Source: Durusdinium trenchii
Lineage: Eukaryota; Sar; Dinophyceae; Suessiales; Symbiodiniaceae
Assembly: GCA_963970005.1 (NCBI GenBank)
Contig: CAXAMN010001470.1
Location: forward strand, 1 to 64,000
Direction: 5' to 3'
Length of the DNA stretch: 64,000 bases
The translations under genes were made by a program, and so were the position numbers. How positions within the stretch are numbered: position 1 is the first letter of the stretch; each line of letters opens with the position of its first letter. This document shows positions 10,592 to 22,018 of this stretch, one piece after another. The notes beneath the pieces were generated by a model. That model was not told where the DNA came from. It saw only the letters and a list, made by a program, of their open reading frames with translations, and did no database searches.

Positions 10592-11447
10592 ACTTCAATC
10601 GCTGTCACCTTTGTTAGTCAAGCAAAGATTGAAGTAAATGACGACTTGTGCCTGAATGAGGCCTGGGCTTCCACTTTCCTATAGAGATGATCATTTCGGC
10701 TGCTTGTCCAAATTGGATTAGGTTTCATGCTTCGTGCTTTCCCGGGTCAGAGCGTGTATAGTGTAAGAGTGACACTTGTCATTTTTGACCAGAGAATTGC
10801 ATTACTCTGGCATTGATCGCGTTCCATCACGCTATTTCCATGCCCTTTATATATATATATATATTTTTTTTTGAAAAAATATATACGTATATATTTTCTT
10901 TTCCCAAATGCGTAGCGAAGGGTTCCCGTTTATAGTTGGGGGTCTGGGGGTTGGAGCTGTGTTTGCGTGGCTTGCGTCGTGTCGTCGTCTCTTGTCGTCG
11001 TTTGGCGTCGTCTCTCGTCGTTTGTCGTCGTCGTCGCGTCTCAAATTTGCTGCCATTGGGGGAAGCTTTTGCAAGTGACTTTTCATGGACGTGTCACGTG
11101 TCAGTTTGCGCCGCGATTCCATTGTGATTTGCAGGACCATGACATGTCGCGCAAGAAGCGGGATGCATTTCGCTGCACAGGCGCAGCGTTTTGTGAGATC
11201 CGCAGATTGCTGCGCAGTGCCATGGGATTAGCGTTTGGAGAGTCGTGTTTTTGGGGTGTTGGATGTGGCCGTGCCATTAGGATTTGCATTTCAGGGTGTG
11301 GCATCGAAGCTCGGGTTTCGTGACAAGTCTGAGCTGCAATGGCGGTTTTGGTGGATGGGAGTGTGCTCAGAACGGGTCGAAATCATTCCAAACGTGTGGT
11401 GCGGTGCAAATTTTGTTGAAGCTCACATGAGATGATATTGCTACTTT
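10592..11447. other. Non-coding stretch with AT hairpin and GTC-rich tract
   Basis: A (TA)n/T8/A6/TA region capable of folding lies at about 10849-10898. A degenerate GTCGTC tract follows at about 10975-11040. No gene is supported. Confidence 0.4.
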
Positions 11448-11657
11448 TCGTGGCAGGCGCTGTACTTTGTGTGGGTTTTGAGGCGTGGAAGTGCGATTCT
11501 CGTGGCAGGCGCAGGGAATCGTGAGGTTGCGATGTGTGACGGAGGTGACATTTCGTGGCAGGCGCAGTACTTTGTGCGCGTTGGGCGTGTGGACGCGGAA
11601 AGATTTGTGGCAGGCGCAGGGAATCGGGAGGTTGTGAGTTGTGGTAGAGGTGAATGT
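11448..11657. repeat. 105-bp tandem repeat, two copies
   Basis: Copies start at 11448 and 11553 with TCGTGGCAGGCGC. Each holds a second internal GTGGCAGGCGCAGGGAATCG, so the unit itself is an older duplication. Confidence 0.7.
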
Positions 11658-11769
11658 CGCTGTCACATTGGGATTGGCGTTTGAGCGGGTGTCGTTTGGA
11701 GGGGCTGGAATCGCGAAACTGCTTGGCAGGGCTGCGTGATGTGTGTGCTCCGATGGGTGTTTCCGCTTG

Positions 11770-11960
11770 ACTTTTGGAGGAAGTCTCGTACGAAACGCTC
11801 GTTTTGTAGACTTTGATGTGTGAGTTTTTGAGGAAGTCTCGTACGAAGCGCTCGTTTTGGGGACTTGAGATGTGACTTTTGGAGGTAGTCTCGTACGAAG
11901 CGCGCATTTTGGAGACTTGACGTGTCACTTCTGGAGGAAGTCTCGTACGGAACGCTCGTT
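11770..11960. repeat. ~53-bp tandem repeat, about four copies
   Basis: Each copy carries GGAGGAAGTCTCGTACGAA, then CGCTCGTTTTG and a GACTT..GATGTG tail. Copies begin near 11770, 11822, 11873 and 11928, with 10-20% divergence by eye. Confidence 0.7.
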
Positions 11961-11962
11961 GA

Positions 11963-13360
11963 GTGACCCACAAGAGTGTCACAAGAGTGTCCCGTATGAG
12001 TGTCCCACAAGAGTGCCCCGCAACCGTGTCCCACAAGAGTGTCCCACAAGACTGCCCTACAAGAGTGTCCCACAAGAGTGTCCTACAAGAGTGCCCCACA
12101 AGAGTGTCCCACAAGAGTGCCCCACAAGAGTGTCCTACAAGAGTGTCCCGTCCCACAAGAGTGTCCCACAAGAGTGCCCTACAAGAGTGCCTCATAAGAG
12201 TTTCCTACCAGAGTGTCCCACAAGAAGAGTGTCCTGTCCCACAAGAGTGTCCTACAAGAGTGTCCCACAAGAGTGTCCCACAAGAGTGTCCCGCAACAGT
12301 GTCCCACAACGCAAGAGTGTCTCACAAGAGTGTCCCTTAAGAGTGTCCTACAACAGTGTCCCACAAGAGTGGCCCATAAGAGTGACCCACAAGAGTGTCC
12401 CACAAAAGTGTCCCACAAGAGTGTCCCATAAGAGTGTCCCGCAAGAGTGTCCTACAAGAGTGTCCCACAAGAGTTACAAGAGTGACCCGCAAGAGTACAA
12501 GAGTGTCCTACAAGAGTGTCCCACAAGAGTGTCCCACAAGAGTGTCCTGCAAGAGTGTCCCACAAGAATGTCCCAAATGACCCACAAGAGTGTCCTACCA
12601 GAGTGTCTCACAAGAGTGTCCCACAAGAGTGTCCGACAAAAGTGGCCCATAAGAGTGACCCACAAGAGTGTCCTGTAAGAGTGTCCCACAAGAGTGTCCT
12701 ACAAGAGTGTCCCGTAAGAGTATCCCACAAGAGTGTCCGGCAAGAGTAGCCCACCAGAGTGACCCACAAGAGTGTCCTATAGGAGTGTCCCACAAGAGTA
12801 TCCTACAAGAGTGTCCCGTAAGAGTATCCCACAAGAGTAGTGTCCCACAAGAGTTTCCTACAAGAGTGACCCACAAGAGTGTCCTACAAGAGTGTCCTAC
12901 AAGAGTGTCCCACAAGAGAGTGTCCTATAAGACTGTCCCACGAGTGCCCTACAAGAGTGTCCCACAAGAGTTTCCTACAAGAGTGTCAAACAAGAGTGTC
13001 CTACAAGAGTGTCCCGCAAGAGTGTCCCACAAGAGTGTCCCACAAGAGTGTCCCACAAGCGTGTCCCACAAGAGTGTCCCAAATGACCCGCAAGAGTGTC
13101 CTACAAGAGTGTCTCACAAGAGTGTCCCACAAGAGTGTCGGACAAGAGTGGCCCATAAGAGTGGCCCACAAGAGTGTCCTATAGGAGTGTCCCACAAGAG
13201 TGTCCTACAAGAGTGTCCCGTAAGAGTATCCNNNNNNNNNNCACAAGAGTGTCCTATAAGAGTGTCCCACAAGAGTGTCCTACAAGAGCGCCCCGTAAGA
13301 GAGACCCACAAGAGTGTCCTACAAGAGTGTCCCACAAGAGTGTCCAACAAGAGTGTCATT
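11963..13360. repeat. 13-bp minisatellite array (about 105 units)
   Basis: Unit GTCCCACAAGAGT, with variants at the second to sixth bases (CTACAAGAGT, CCGTAAGAGT, CCCATAAGAGT). As 13 is not a multiple of three, three units give a 39-bp, 13-residue protein repeat (VSHKSVPQECPTR on plus, GHSCGTLLWDTLV on minus), and long frames stay open in several frames on both strands. These frames are not treated as genes. Longer-range order is visible: a block with CCCAAATGACC at 12571 recurs at 13077 (506 bp apart), followed by the same series of variant units. A 10-N gap interrupts it at 13232. Confidence 0.95.
13232..13241. other. Assembly gap (10 N) inside the minisatellite
   Basis: Ten N bases within the 13-bp array. 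The true array length is therefore unknown. Confidence 0.95.
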
Positions 13361-14027
13361 TGGACATATGTAGCTTTTCGATCGTGTTTGCATTCGGGTT
13401 CGTGGGCTCCATCTTGTTTTTTAAATTGAAGCTTGGTTTGTCAGGGGTGTTTTTTTGAGTAGATTTTGTTGCAACGTGTTTCATATCTGCCAATCTTGGC
13501 ATTTTCTGGCAAAGCAAGGTCTGTGGAAAGCATGGTGGAGGGATTGACCAAGAGAACTTTGTGCGTGTGATGTCAGGGGCACAGTCACATTCACAGTCAC
13601 TTTGGGAACCAAATGACTAGTGCGAACGCTGCTTCCTTGAAGAAGCGTGAACTATACTCTGTCCTACCTAGAAACTGAAGTAACTAGTAGCGAAATTATC
13701 CCTCACTTAGTTACACTAAGTAGGCGCCTACTTACTTAAGTAAGAACGGGCTTTACAAAAAACAAATCGATGGTCAAACGCATTCCTGTTGTTCTGTCAT
13801 GGAGCCAGAGTTGGCATGGCAGGTCAGTTCAAATCAAACAGCGCGATCAGGCGAGTAGAAATTACATGAAATGATAGTGGTCTAACCGTTTTTGTATTTT
13901 TTGGTTTGTTTTAGTCTTGATATTTTTAAGCCTCACAAGCATCATGAAGCTTCCAGGAGCTTGGGCTTTGGGATGCTTCAGCGGTGGATTTTGGTGCAGA
14001 CCTGGAGGAGGATGACCATGAACCCAG
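13361..14027. other. Unique sequence with hairpin and TAG-type repeat
   Basis: Holds GCTTCCTTGAAGAAGC, a short near-palindrome, at about 13631-13647. A TAGTAG/CTACTTA-rich segment follows at about 13660-13740. No gene is supported before 14028. Confidence 0.4.
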
Positions 14028-16018
14028 GACACCTTCTCTTCAAACTGTTTCGTTGTCAATTCTTCGGACCTGCTTCTGACAAGAGTGAACGCAGCCTGTG
14101 CCTTCAGTACCTTAGCGCAGAAGTGGAAGAAGGAGCTGGCGAAGGCCTTTGCTGGTGCTAGCTTTAGTAGTCCCTGATTATGACTGTTGTGACTGTTGTG
14201 ACTTTGAATGGCAGGCTGAGCTGAACTTGCGACGCACCAGTCCCACTGTGCCTCGTATGCTTTGCAGATGCTTTATGATAAGCTGTGTTTGCAGCTCTTT
14301 CATAAGGATAAAGTATTTCAATGGAGAAGTCTACTTTGCACATCACACGCTACGGCCACTTGGTTCCAAAGTTTCGAGCATTGCACGGGGGGAGAGCTGC
14401 TTTGATCGAGCTTTGGCACAGCACCCTACTTTTGATCTGGGGAGTCATTCTGAAGCTCAGGTTGGAGGCCAACTAGGTAGAGGCCATCGCTATTTGGTTG
14501 GGAGGCCATTGCTATTAGGTGCATGTGGTTGGGACTCCTTCTGAATCTTGATCAGTCATTCTGAAACCCATTGTAGCCCGAGGTTGGAGAGTACTCCGTA
14601 GCTATCAGGCCTATCCAGCTGTCGAAAAGCGTTGTCACTGTAACTGATACAAAGAGATGGGACTTGCCCGGCATGCCCTAAAGCAAGTTGTGAACCTTTG
14701 TTGATAGCTCGATTGGGCGGGCTTGTGACCAGCAAGCCTGAAAGTTTACTGTAGTGGTCTAGTCTGTTCAAGAAGAGTCACGAAACGATGAACTTCAGAG
14801 GCTTTACTTCGATCTTGTGCTGCTGCTTGTCATCGCGTTCGGGGTGAGCCCATGACAGAAGACAAACATATGTTTCTTTGCAGAGTGGGAGAATCTTCAA
14901 AGTTCTTTTATGCAGAAGCGTGTAATTCAGAACACATTCAATTCCATGCTGGGAGATCCATCAACCTTAGACCTTCTTCAGGTACTCACCTTCATGACAC
15001 TTCCTCTTTTGCTGAGCCTTGGCCAAGTCAACGCGGCAGGCTTGAATATGTGGGTTCCTTTTGCAGGCCAAGATGATTTGTCTCATGCTTTAAGCCTCTT
15101 TTCAACCGAGGATATGTGGCTCCAGCTCGGGAGGTGGACCTGTGCTGCAGCAGCTGGATCCTCAATCACGATTGGAAACACAAAGTGATTGGCTGGGGTT
15201 TAGATGTGCGGTGGGTGGCTGCAGGACGGATGAAGTCATCAGCACTTTGGCGAGATTTTCTGTGGGGAACCTGAACAGGTCGGTTTTTTTTTGCAGCTTT
15301 AAACGAGATGTTGAGATGCTGTACATACTTTTCTTTTCCCTTATATACATTGGGCCGGGGAAGGATGGAAAGATTGGATAATTGCATGTTTGTCCACTGG
15401 AGTACAACTGGGGGGTAAGAGATGAAGCACAGGAGTCTAAGAATGCTGATTCGTGCCTCTCATTTGCAAGCGAGATGGGACTTGTGCAGGTCTCCAGCAG
15501 CGGATGTGCCTTCGTCACATTTGTTTGCACAGAGCCATTCTGTTTTCACCCCCATGGCTAAAAGACAAAAGGGGGGGTTCTCATATGAGTACAGTTTTTG
15601 TTTTTGTTTTTTCCGATCTCAGCCTGTCAGCAGTCACGTTGCAACCTTCAAGGAAGGACAGAATCTTGGGAACATGCAGGGAGCTACAGCTGGGCTAGGG
15701 CCTAGCTGCTAAGGCCCTGTGCATTCGAGCCCTCTTACCCGAGGCCACGGTTCACATCATGAACGAGTTCATTGGCTCCATGGCGTTTGGGATCCACAGC
15801 GTCCTAGATCGAAGTGTCAGCCTGTGTTTTTCAAGAAGTGTCATCCCGCCTGCGGTTCACTTGGAAACAGCCTGCTGCATATGGTTTTTTGCATGTTAGT
15901 CTGCGGGAACCAATTCTCAAGGCTGCTTTGCGCACTGCTTCTTTTTCGCTTTGCACGGGGCCCAAGTTGATGCTTCCCAATGCATACGAACCCCTTGCCC
16001 AGGAAGATACCATTTTTG
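14028..16018 (+). CDS. Exon cluster I of a long unknown gene (14.0-25.1 kb)
   Basis: Exon-like blocks in order: 14028-14159 (after CCCAG; DTFSSNCFVVNSSDLLLTRV, then LAQKWKKELAKAFAGA); 14268 to about 14476 (MLYDKLCLQLFHKDKVFQWR, then, after a one-base frame change near 14328, TRYGHLVPKFRALHGGRAAL); 14884-14981 (WENLQSSFMQKRVIQ...LDLLQ; exactly 2 nt + 32 codons, CAG acceptor and GTACTC donor); 15714-15813 (ALCIRALLPEATVHIMNEF, then GSMAFGIHSVLDR); 15901-16018 (LREPILKAALRTASFSLC, then LMLPNAYEPLAQEDTIF, GT donor). A 42-bp exon at 16374-16415 (LTAEANDKCHQTIA) also has CAG and GTGAGG borders. No family is recognised. The frame change is either an error, a mutation or a missed intron. Confidence 0.5.
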
Positions 16019-17373
16019 GTAGTTCTTGGCCAGTATGACACATTTTTGGGTTAAGGTTTGAGGAATGTCTTTGATTTTACTGCATTGATTTTGTGACCAT
16101 CGTCGATTCGTGCTGCTTGTTTGTTACACCACAATTTTGATGCCGTGTCACACGCGTTCCTTTGCGCATAGAAATGGTTTGCATCGTGCTGCCTGCTTAG
16201 TTTTCTCTGGATAAGTCGTGAACAATTAGACATGTTTTGGACAGCATTATGTTTTGGGTGCCTTAGTGTAATCTCCACGTCTTATGAGTACACTGGGGAT
16301 CTCCCTCACTCCGCCACAGAGTACCTCACCCCAATATATCCGTAAGTGTCATGAGGTCAATCGAGGTTTGCAGCTAACAGCAGAGGCAAACGACAAATGC
16401 CACCAGACCATTGCGGTGAGGTCATTGTCAAGCGAGCCACCTACAAAGCCTCTTGGAATTCTGATATTTGTGGGCATGAGACGGATCGTTTTGCAAAGTC
16501 ACCTGATCAACCACATTTGTCAATTGTTTGCTGTGGTGAAAGTAAGCTGAGAGGTGATCACTGGAGCCCGGAATTGTTTTTGAAACGGGATAGCTGAGAT
16601 GCATCAATTGACGCAGGGTTGTCGAGATGAAACCAGAGCAACCAAAGTCGTGTTGAGACTCGACATTAAAATAGAGGTCTGCTACTGAAGGCAGCTGCAC
16701 AGAGCCTTCAAGATATGATGCTTGAGCTTTGATCCATAGTTTGGGTGAGTGAGCTTGTGTCTTCAACATGGCAGACAAATCCGCAGAACATCTCCAACCT
16801 AGCAGTTCAGGCGGGTGCGTTGCATTGCCGCATCGAGACAACACTCTAAAGCTGCAACCATCTAGTCTAGCTAGTTCTGTTGAAGTTGTTTGTATATACG
16901 TCTAAGAAGTTGTGTAAAATGGCTGGCCAGGTGCGAGCACTTCCCAAAGATCTGGGTTACCATCATTCGGGCTATGAAGAGCTGATACGTGCACGGTCCT
17001 CAGACCTCCCAGATTGAACTGGATTGACACTTCTCGGTACGGCTTCTTCAAGGAAGCTCGCTTTGGGGAGCTTCCTTGAAGGAGCCAGAGCTCTAACCTG
17101 CGTCCTGGCAACTAGTAGTCTGCTACTTGCTCAAGCTCTCCTCACGGCCCACGGCGGTAAAAATTAGGAAACGTCGGGTTCACATCTAAGGAACACTTCC
17201 AAACAGTCGCCTATGAGCGAGCCGTCAGGGCGCGGCATCATTTTCCATCCTTTTGGCACAGACGAAGAGTTTTCCAAAAATTTGCTTCAAGGGTGTGAAC
17301 ACCGTTTGCTTGCTTCAGGGAGGGTTTGATGCGATCTATTTATATACTATTTGTATCTATTTGTTATGTGCAG
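16019..17373. other. Introns of the 14-25 kb locus
   Basis: Apart from the 42-bp exon at 16374-16415, no coding block is convincing. A hairpin-like CTTCTTCAAGGAAGC...GCTTCCTTGAAG pair lies at about 17041-17085, next to CTAGTAGTCTGCTACT (17112-17127). Confidence 0.35.
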
Positions 17374-18440
17374 CTACAGCCTGGCCTTGCCTGCCAGATG
17401 GGCACTGCAGAAGAGCTGGATGATCAGCCTGTGCGTGAGGTTGGGGCTCGCTTTGTAGTCTTTGCCATGGTAGGTTCCATTTCCGCTTGCGGGTTAGACT
17501 GTCTCCAGCAAATAAATGTGTCAATTATTTGACTGATCTTGTTTCAATACAAACCTTGGTGGCCACAGGTTGTGATGTGGCGGAATTATGAAGGTGCAGT
17601 GTATGGGGTGATGAACCAGGCAGATTTCCTTGCTTGGTTTCTATTGAACACAGGTTTGTTTATAAGCTCGTTGTGGAGGTGGAGCTACAAGCGAAGCAAC
17701 ATTCAATCAACACAGAGCTGAAGTTCTTGGAGCAGAAAGCTAGCGAGGAGAGTCAGATTGCCAACGAACCTGATATATCACGCTGTGTTGCGGAGCGAAA
17801 GCAATGCGGATGAAGTGCAAAACTGATCCAGAACAAATAAGAATCAGGGTTCAAAGATGTTCCAAGACAAGTGTTGGACACCGAAAGAAGTCTGTACAAA
17901 TGTCCACTTCGAAAGGTCTTCGGTGACCTTGGGCGACCTTTGCCATGTGAGTTGACCTTGTTTTCAGTACCGGCTCTCTGACGAGCTGGAGCATGACGTT
18001 GGCTACACAGCTGGCGGATCGTTGGTGGCTCAAGACATTGCTTCACTTTGCTTCACATGGATTGTTTTAACTGTTTAATTTACTATTCAATTGTTTTGGC
18101 CCCACAAGACAACTGCTGTGTTTATTCAGATTCATGCAATTCAGTTGGGGGGCTCAATCCTCGTGGTTGCCTGTAGGCTGGCGCCAACGTCTGGTCGCCT
18201 TCTTGGTTCCATGTCGGTTTTTATGCGTTGCATTTCACTAGCAACAAGAGATTGGTCAACTTTCTCACTCCATGAAGTGTAAGATTGGCTGTGATTGAAC
18301 CTAAGTGAAGACACGAGACAGTAGAGAGTACTTTCCTTCATACTTGAACTGTTGAACTATTGTGTTTCCAGATTCTTGTCTCCAGGTCGGCGACAGTCCA
18401 CCAAGGGAAGACAGACCATGAACCTGATGAAAGAGAGGCG
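17374..18440 (+). CDS. Exon cluster II of the 14-25 kb locus
   Basis: 17374-17469 is exactly 32 codons with CAG acceptor and GTAGGT donor (LQPGLACQMGTAEELDDQ, REVGARFVVFAM). 17569-17653 continues in phase (VVMWRNYEGAVYGVMNQADF, LAWFLLNTG). A further block to about 17812 (KLVVEVELQAKQHSINTELK, FLEQKASEESQIANEPD) is one base out of frame with it, with no room for an intron. 17968-18059 (after TTTTCAG) reads YRLSDELEHDVGYTAGGSL. 18130-18172 reads IHAIQLGGSILVVA with donor GTAGGC. 18372-18440 is 23 codons (ILVSRSATVHQGKTDHEPDE) with GTATGT donor. The blocks look like parts of one protein, but no family is recognised. Confidence 0.5.
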
Positions 18441-19137
18441 GTATGTCTTGCTGGGATTCGTTTTGCGAGAAGACCCCTCTCAATGCCGCAGTCCCTTTTT
18501 CTTCATCCATGGTATATGTATATATCTCCCTAGTAGCGTCCTTGCTCCTAGTAGCGATGCACTTGTTCCTAGTAGCTTCTTGCTACTAGTAGTAGCGTAC
18601 TGGCTCCTAGTAGCATATATACAAATAGATTCTGGTAGATTGCAGACTGATTGAATCAGCAGTTGGCGTGCCAGGCAGAGCTGCGGGCTTAGCATCAGTG
18701 GCGATAGGGCGGTTGCAGTGCAAGATCACAGGTTGATTCCAAACAACTAATTTGCTTCTGGTATGGTTTTGGGGAGCAACTTTCTGCTTTTCATTTGCTC
18801 TGAGGCGCTGCAGTCACAGGAACTTCCAGTGGCAGGAAACCGAGGGGCAGCTGTGAATAGAGTGGAGCTAGCAAGAGGATGGAACAGAGTTTTCAGGAAA
18901 GCAAAATTAAACATAGTTGGCAGATGAGTGAGGCTATGAGGAGGTTCGGGAAGTTGCTGATCAGAGAAGGCTTGTGTGCAATTGCTTGTTGATCCCGACT
19001 AAGTTCATGAAGAGGGTGCGGACTTCTCCACGGCACGGTACTTTGATATGGAGTTCTTGACGCCTGTTCTATCACTATCATGGTTTCGTTTTGTCTTGAA
19101 CTTATTATGTTCAACGTGCCTTCAACTGTTTTCTGAG
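18441..19137. other. Intron with TAG-type repeat array
   Basis: A TAGTAGC array (CTAGTAGCGTCCTTGCTCCTAGTAG type) occupies about 18530-18622. The rest shows no coding block. Confidence 0.5.
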
Positions 19138-19894
19138 GCTGTCACTGCCATGGCCGAAAAGATGTACGACCGGATTTGCAACCGCGCTGATGCCAGGGCC
19201 TATTCGGTTGTATTGCTGTGCCCTTGACAGCGATTGGTCATGTTCTTTTTGCTGCGAAGGGTGGAAAACGGCTAGCCAAGCGGCAAAACCACCTTCTTGC
19301 CCAGTCAGCAACTCAAGTCTTGCATCTTGAGCTGTACCTCGAGCTACTGAGCCATTTTTTTGCCTGGGGCAATGAGTATTTGTAATCCATTCGATGCAGA
19401 AACCTCAGCGCAAACCCCATTTGTAGCGTTTTCTTGAGTCTTGAGTGCTCTTGTCGAATTTAAGCAAGCCTCCACGCTCCTGTCGTGCTTGTGCGGCAGG
19501 AATGACTTGATTGAAGAGCAAATCCTTCAAATAGAAACCGATCGCGCCTTGCATGCAGCCGGGGTCCCAAACAATCCTCGACTCTTCAATCAAGATCAAT
19601 GGACAAGATAGTTACCAGATACTGTAGTTCGATCGAACAACTTTTTGCATATTTTTTCAAGCGCTTGCTCACTTGCTGACATTCAGTCGGAGAATGCTTG
19701 AATCCTTTTTTTGCTCCTGGTTTGACATGCACCTACTGTACCTCATTGAGGATCTGAAGCCCCAAGAGCGGGAGGCAGGAATTTTGTGTCCTGTGTAGAC
19801 TGTTGCTGCTGTTAGCCCTTCACAAGACCAAGAGCAGAGATAAGCAGAGGCTACAATGCTCCAAGTGCACACACAAGCCCAAACTGGAGGTCAT
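19138..19894 (+). CDS. Exon cluster III of the 14-25 kb locus
   Basis: 19138 to about 19193 (after TTCTGAG) reads AVTAMAEKMYDRICNRADAR. 19500 to about 19606 (after GCGGCAG) reads NDLIEEQILQIETDRALHAA, then GVPNNPRLFNQDQWT. A block near 19719-19781 reads WFDMHLLYLIEDLKPQEREA. 19816 to about 19894 reads LHKTKSRDKQRLQCSKCTHK, with a CxxC pair that could bind metal. The same frame stays open beyond 19894 (VVFWCERTRDAVMGQYGW). Composition is that of folded protein; no family is recognised. Confidence 0.45.
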
Positions 19895-20748
19895 GGGTGC
19901 TTTCGTGGTATTCTGGTGTGAGAGAACCCGCGATGCAGTGATGGGTCAATATGGCTGGTCTCGCATGGCGCTTAAAGTCAGAGCACGGAATGGCCGCTCC
20001 TCATGTATTTTGAGTTTTTGATGTCTGGACATCCCAAAGGCCCATGACATAGAACCTGTCCCTCATCTATCCTTTTTGTAAAGGGGTAGGCCGGTAGTAG
20101 AGGTAGTAGCTAGAGTTAGCTAGTAGAAGAGGTAGCTAGTAGCTTAAGTAGCTACTAGTATGGACTCACGCTTCCTTGAAGAAGCGCTCGCACTACTGTT
20201 TTTGTTCCTAGATTTTTAGGGACACTTAACTAGTAGCGATGCCCTTTGCTCCTAATAGCTTTTTTGTTCCTAGTAGTAATGCCAGGAGCCCCTAGTAGCG
20301 ATGCCCTTTGCCCTTTGCTCCTCACCGGCCCTCTCAGTTGTAGTACTTTGACATGTCACATCGCACAGCTCCCACACTGCCGCGCCACTCCAGGCTCATG
20401 GTGGTGCCGTGCCTGCTGTCAACCTAGGCGCTTGCGCAGTGACCTCAGGTGGATTGGACAAGTGCAGCGTTATTGATATTGAAACTAGGTGAGGGGGAGG
20501 GAGAGAATTCAGAGAGCCCAGATTAGATTGTTTTTTCTCTTTACAAGAGTTAAGACTCTTAAGACTGTAAGACAGAGAAAACTGTTTGGGTCTCTTGTTT
20601 TTTCACAATCTTTTTTGGGATGTCTTAATTACCTGCGTGTCATGCCCGACTGTATAGACTCGAGGCTTGAAGCTGCCCTTCGAGGTGGTGCTTTTGAAGC
20701 CTTCCGTGCGGTCATTTTTGAGCATTTTTGAAGCATGCCGATTTGCAG
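19895..20748. other. Intron with TAG-type repeat arrays
   Basis: TAGTAG arrays lie at about 20092-20160 and 20225-20315. Between them is CGCTTCCTTGAAGAAGCG (20169-20186), the same hairpin module seen near 13631. The plus frame around 19895-20021 may still be coding. Confidence 0.5.
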
Positions 20749-21471
20749 GAAAGCAGTGACAATTCAGAAGGACCTCCAGATGAAGAGGAGATTGCGGGAC
20801 TCTTAGCAGAGACTCTTTGCTGGCATTATGGATCATTTTGAGGGGTCGTGGTTTTAATGTTGGTGGTTGGTTGAACCATTTTGCCCCGCTCGACTCCAAG
20901 GCCTTTCCTTTGATTGTAGAACCTACCCAGGCAAGGTGCCTCAAGTATTCCTGACGTGCATTTTTCCACAGTCCATCTTGATTTGTTTGCAGGATCCATC
21001 GCTGCAGCTATGGCAAAACATGGATGTGAAGCCTGTAGTCCGCACGGTGAGGAGTTGTATCATGGGCTTGGCCGAAGCACTTAGCTTTGAGCCGTGTGTG
21101 CAGTGTCAATGGGCATGGGAAAGACCATCGATGTTTTTGTTTTCTTCTTTTTTTTGTTGCAGTTCGCAACAATGTGCATTGTAACAACCGAGTGCCGCCT
21201 TGTGGTGTTCACCGTCGTCTTCTTGGCTGGGGCCCCGTGAGCTTCGTTCCGTGAATGTCAGAGTGACAAGCCATTTCACCGACAACTTGCTCAAGGTTGC
21301 ATGCTTCACGGGCACCACCCATGTCTATTATCCTATCCTACTCCCTATGGAGGCCATGAGCAGCTTGTGCCACAATGCCGGGTTCTCCCAAACTCCAACA
21401 CATTTGGCAGGCCACTGTATGGGTCATCACAAACATGACGGATATTGTGGTGAATGTCAATGCATCAAACG
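20749..21471 (+). CDS. Exon cluster IV of the 14-25 kb locus
   Basis: 20749 to about 20832 (after TTTGCAG) reads ESSDNSEGPPDEEEIAGLLA, an acidic helix. 20993-21046 is exactly 18 codons (DPSLQLWQNMDVKPVVRT) with CAG acceptor and GTGAGG donor. 21163-21236 reads FATMCIVTTECRLVVFTVVF, a possible membrane strand or helix, with GTGAGC donor. 21411-21471 reads ATVWVITNMTDIVVNVNASN with GTGAGG donor. An open stretch before it (VYYPILLPMEAMSSLCHNAG) may be another exon. The canonical borders make these some of the best exon calls in the window. Function unknown. Confidence 0.55.
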
Positions 21472-22018
21472 GTGAGGCCATGCTCTCAGCTTGCAGACAA
21501 GACTGTTGGAAGTTGAGTGAGCCTTTTGGAAGCTGTTTCTTGACCACAAGAGCTGTTTTTGTAGACTTAAATTTTGATGCTGATTACAGAGGGCACTTTC
21601 CGCAACTTCAAGTGTGTTTCGTCTTTTCAAGTCACCTTGTTCAATCCGCTGAGGTCTGTTGGCGTGTCTGTGAATTGGAGCTTTTCTCGGATTCGCCGGG
21701 TATCCCAGAGGGTCTCAGAGAGAATGGACTTCTTTAATTCCCGAGTTACTAGGTCATCCAAGAATTGCTCAGATTTTTAGAACAACCTCGTGCTGTCTTT
21801 GGAAAAAATTCGATGCTTTGCAGTTTTCAAAGTTTTGGGCTCACTCGAGTGTGATAGATTAATTGCTACCCTCGCATTGAGCGCAGCGTTTGTTCGTCTC
21901 CAGTGTATCCTTTCTGAACGACTGGATCCCTACAGGAGTTGTCAAACTCGACTGGATCCCTACATGTTTGTTGCTGCCTCAGAAAGTTGCTGGAATGAAT
22001 CGATGAATCAACGGTTCA
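21472..22018. other. Introns, weak exon remnants
   Basis: A short piece after TTACAG near 21590 (GTFRNFK) is compatible with another exon. Otherwise no coding block is convincing. Confidence 0.25.

Noticed and set aside
11872-13429. Long open frames in the 13-bp array on both strands
   Set aside because: They follow from the repeat unit, exist in several frames at once and have no start or splice context.
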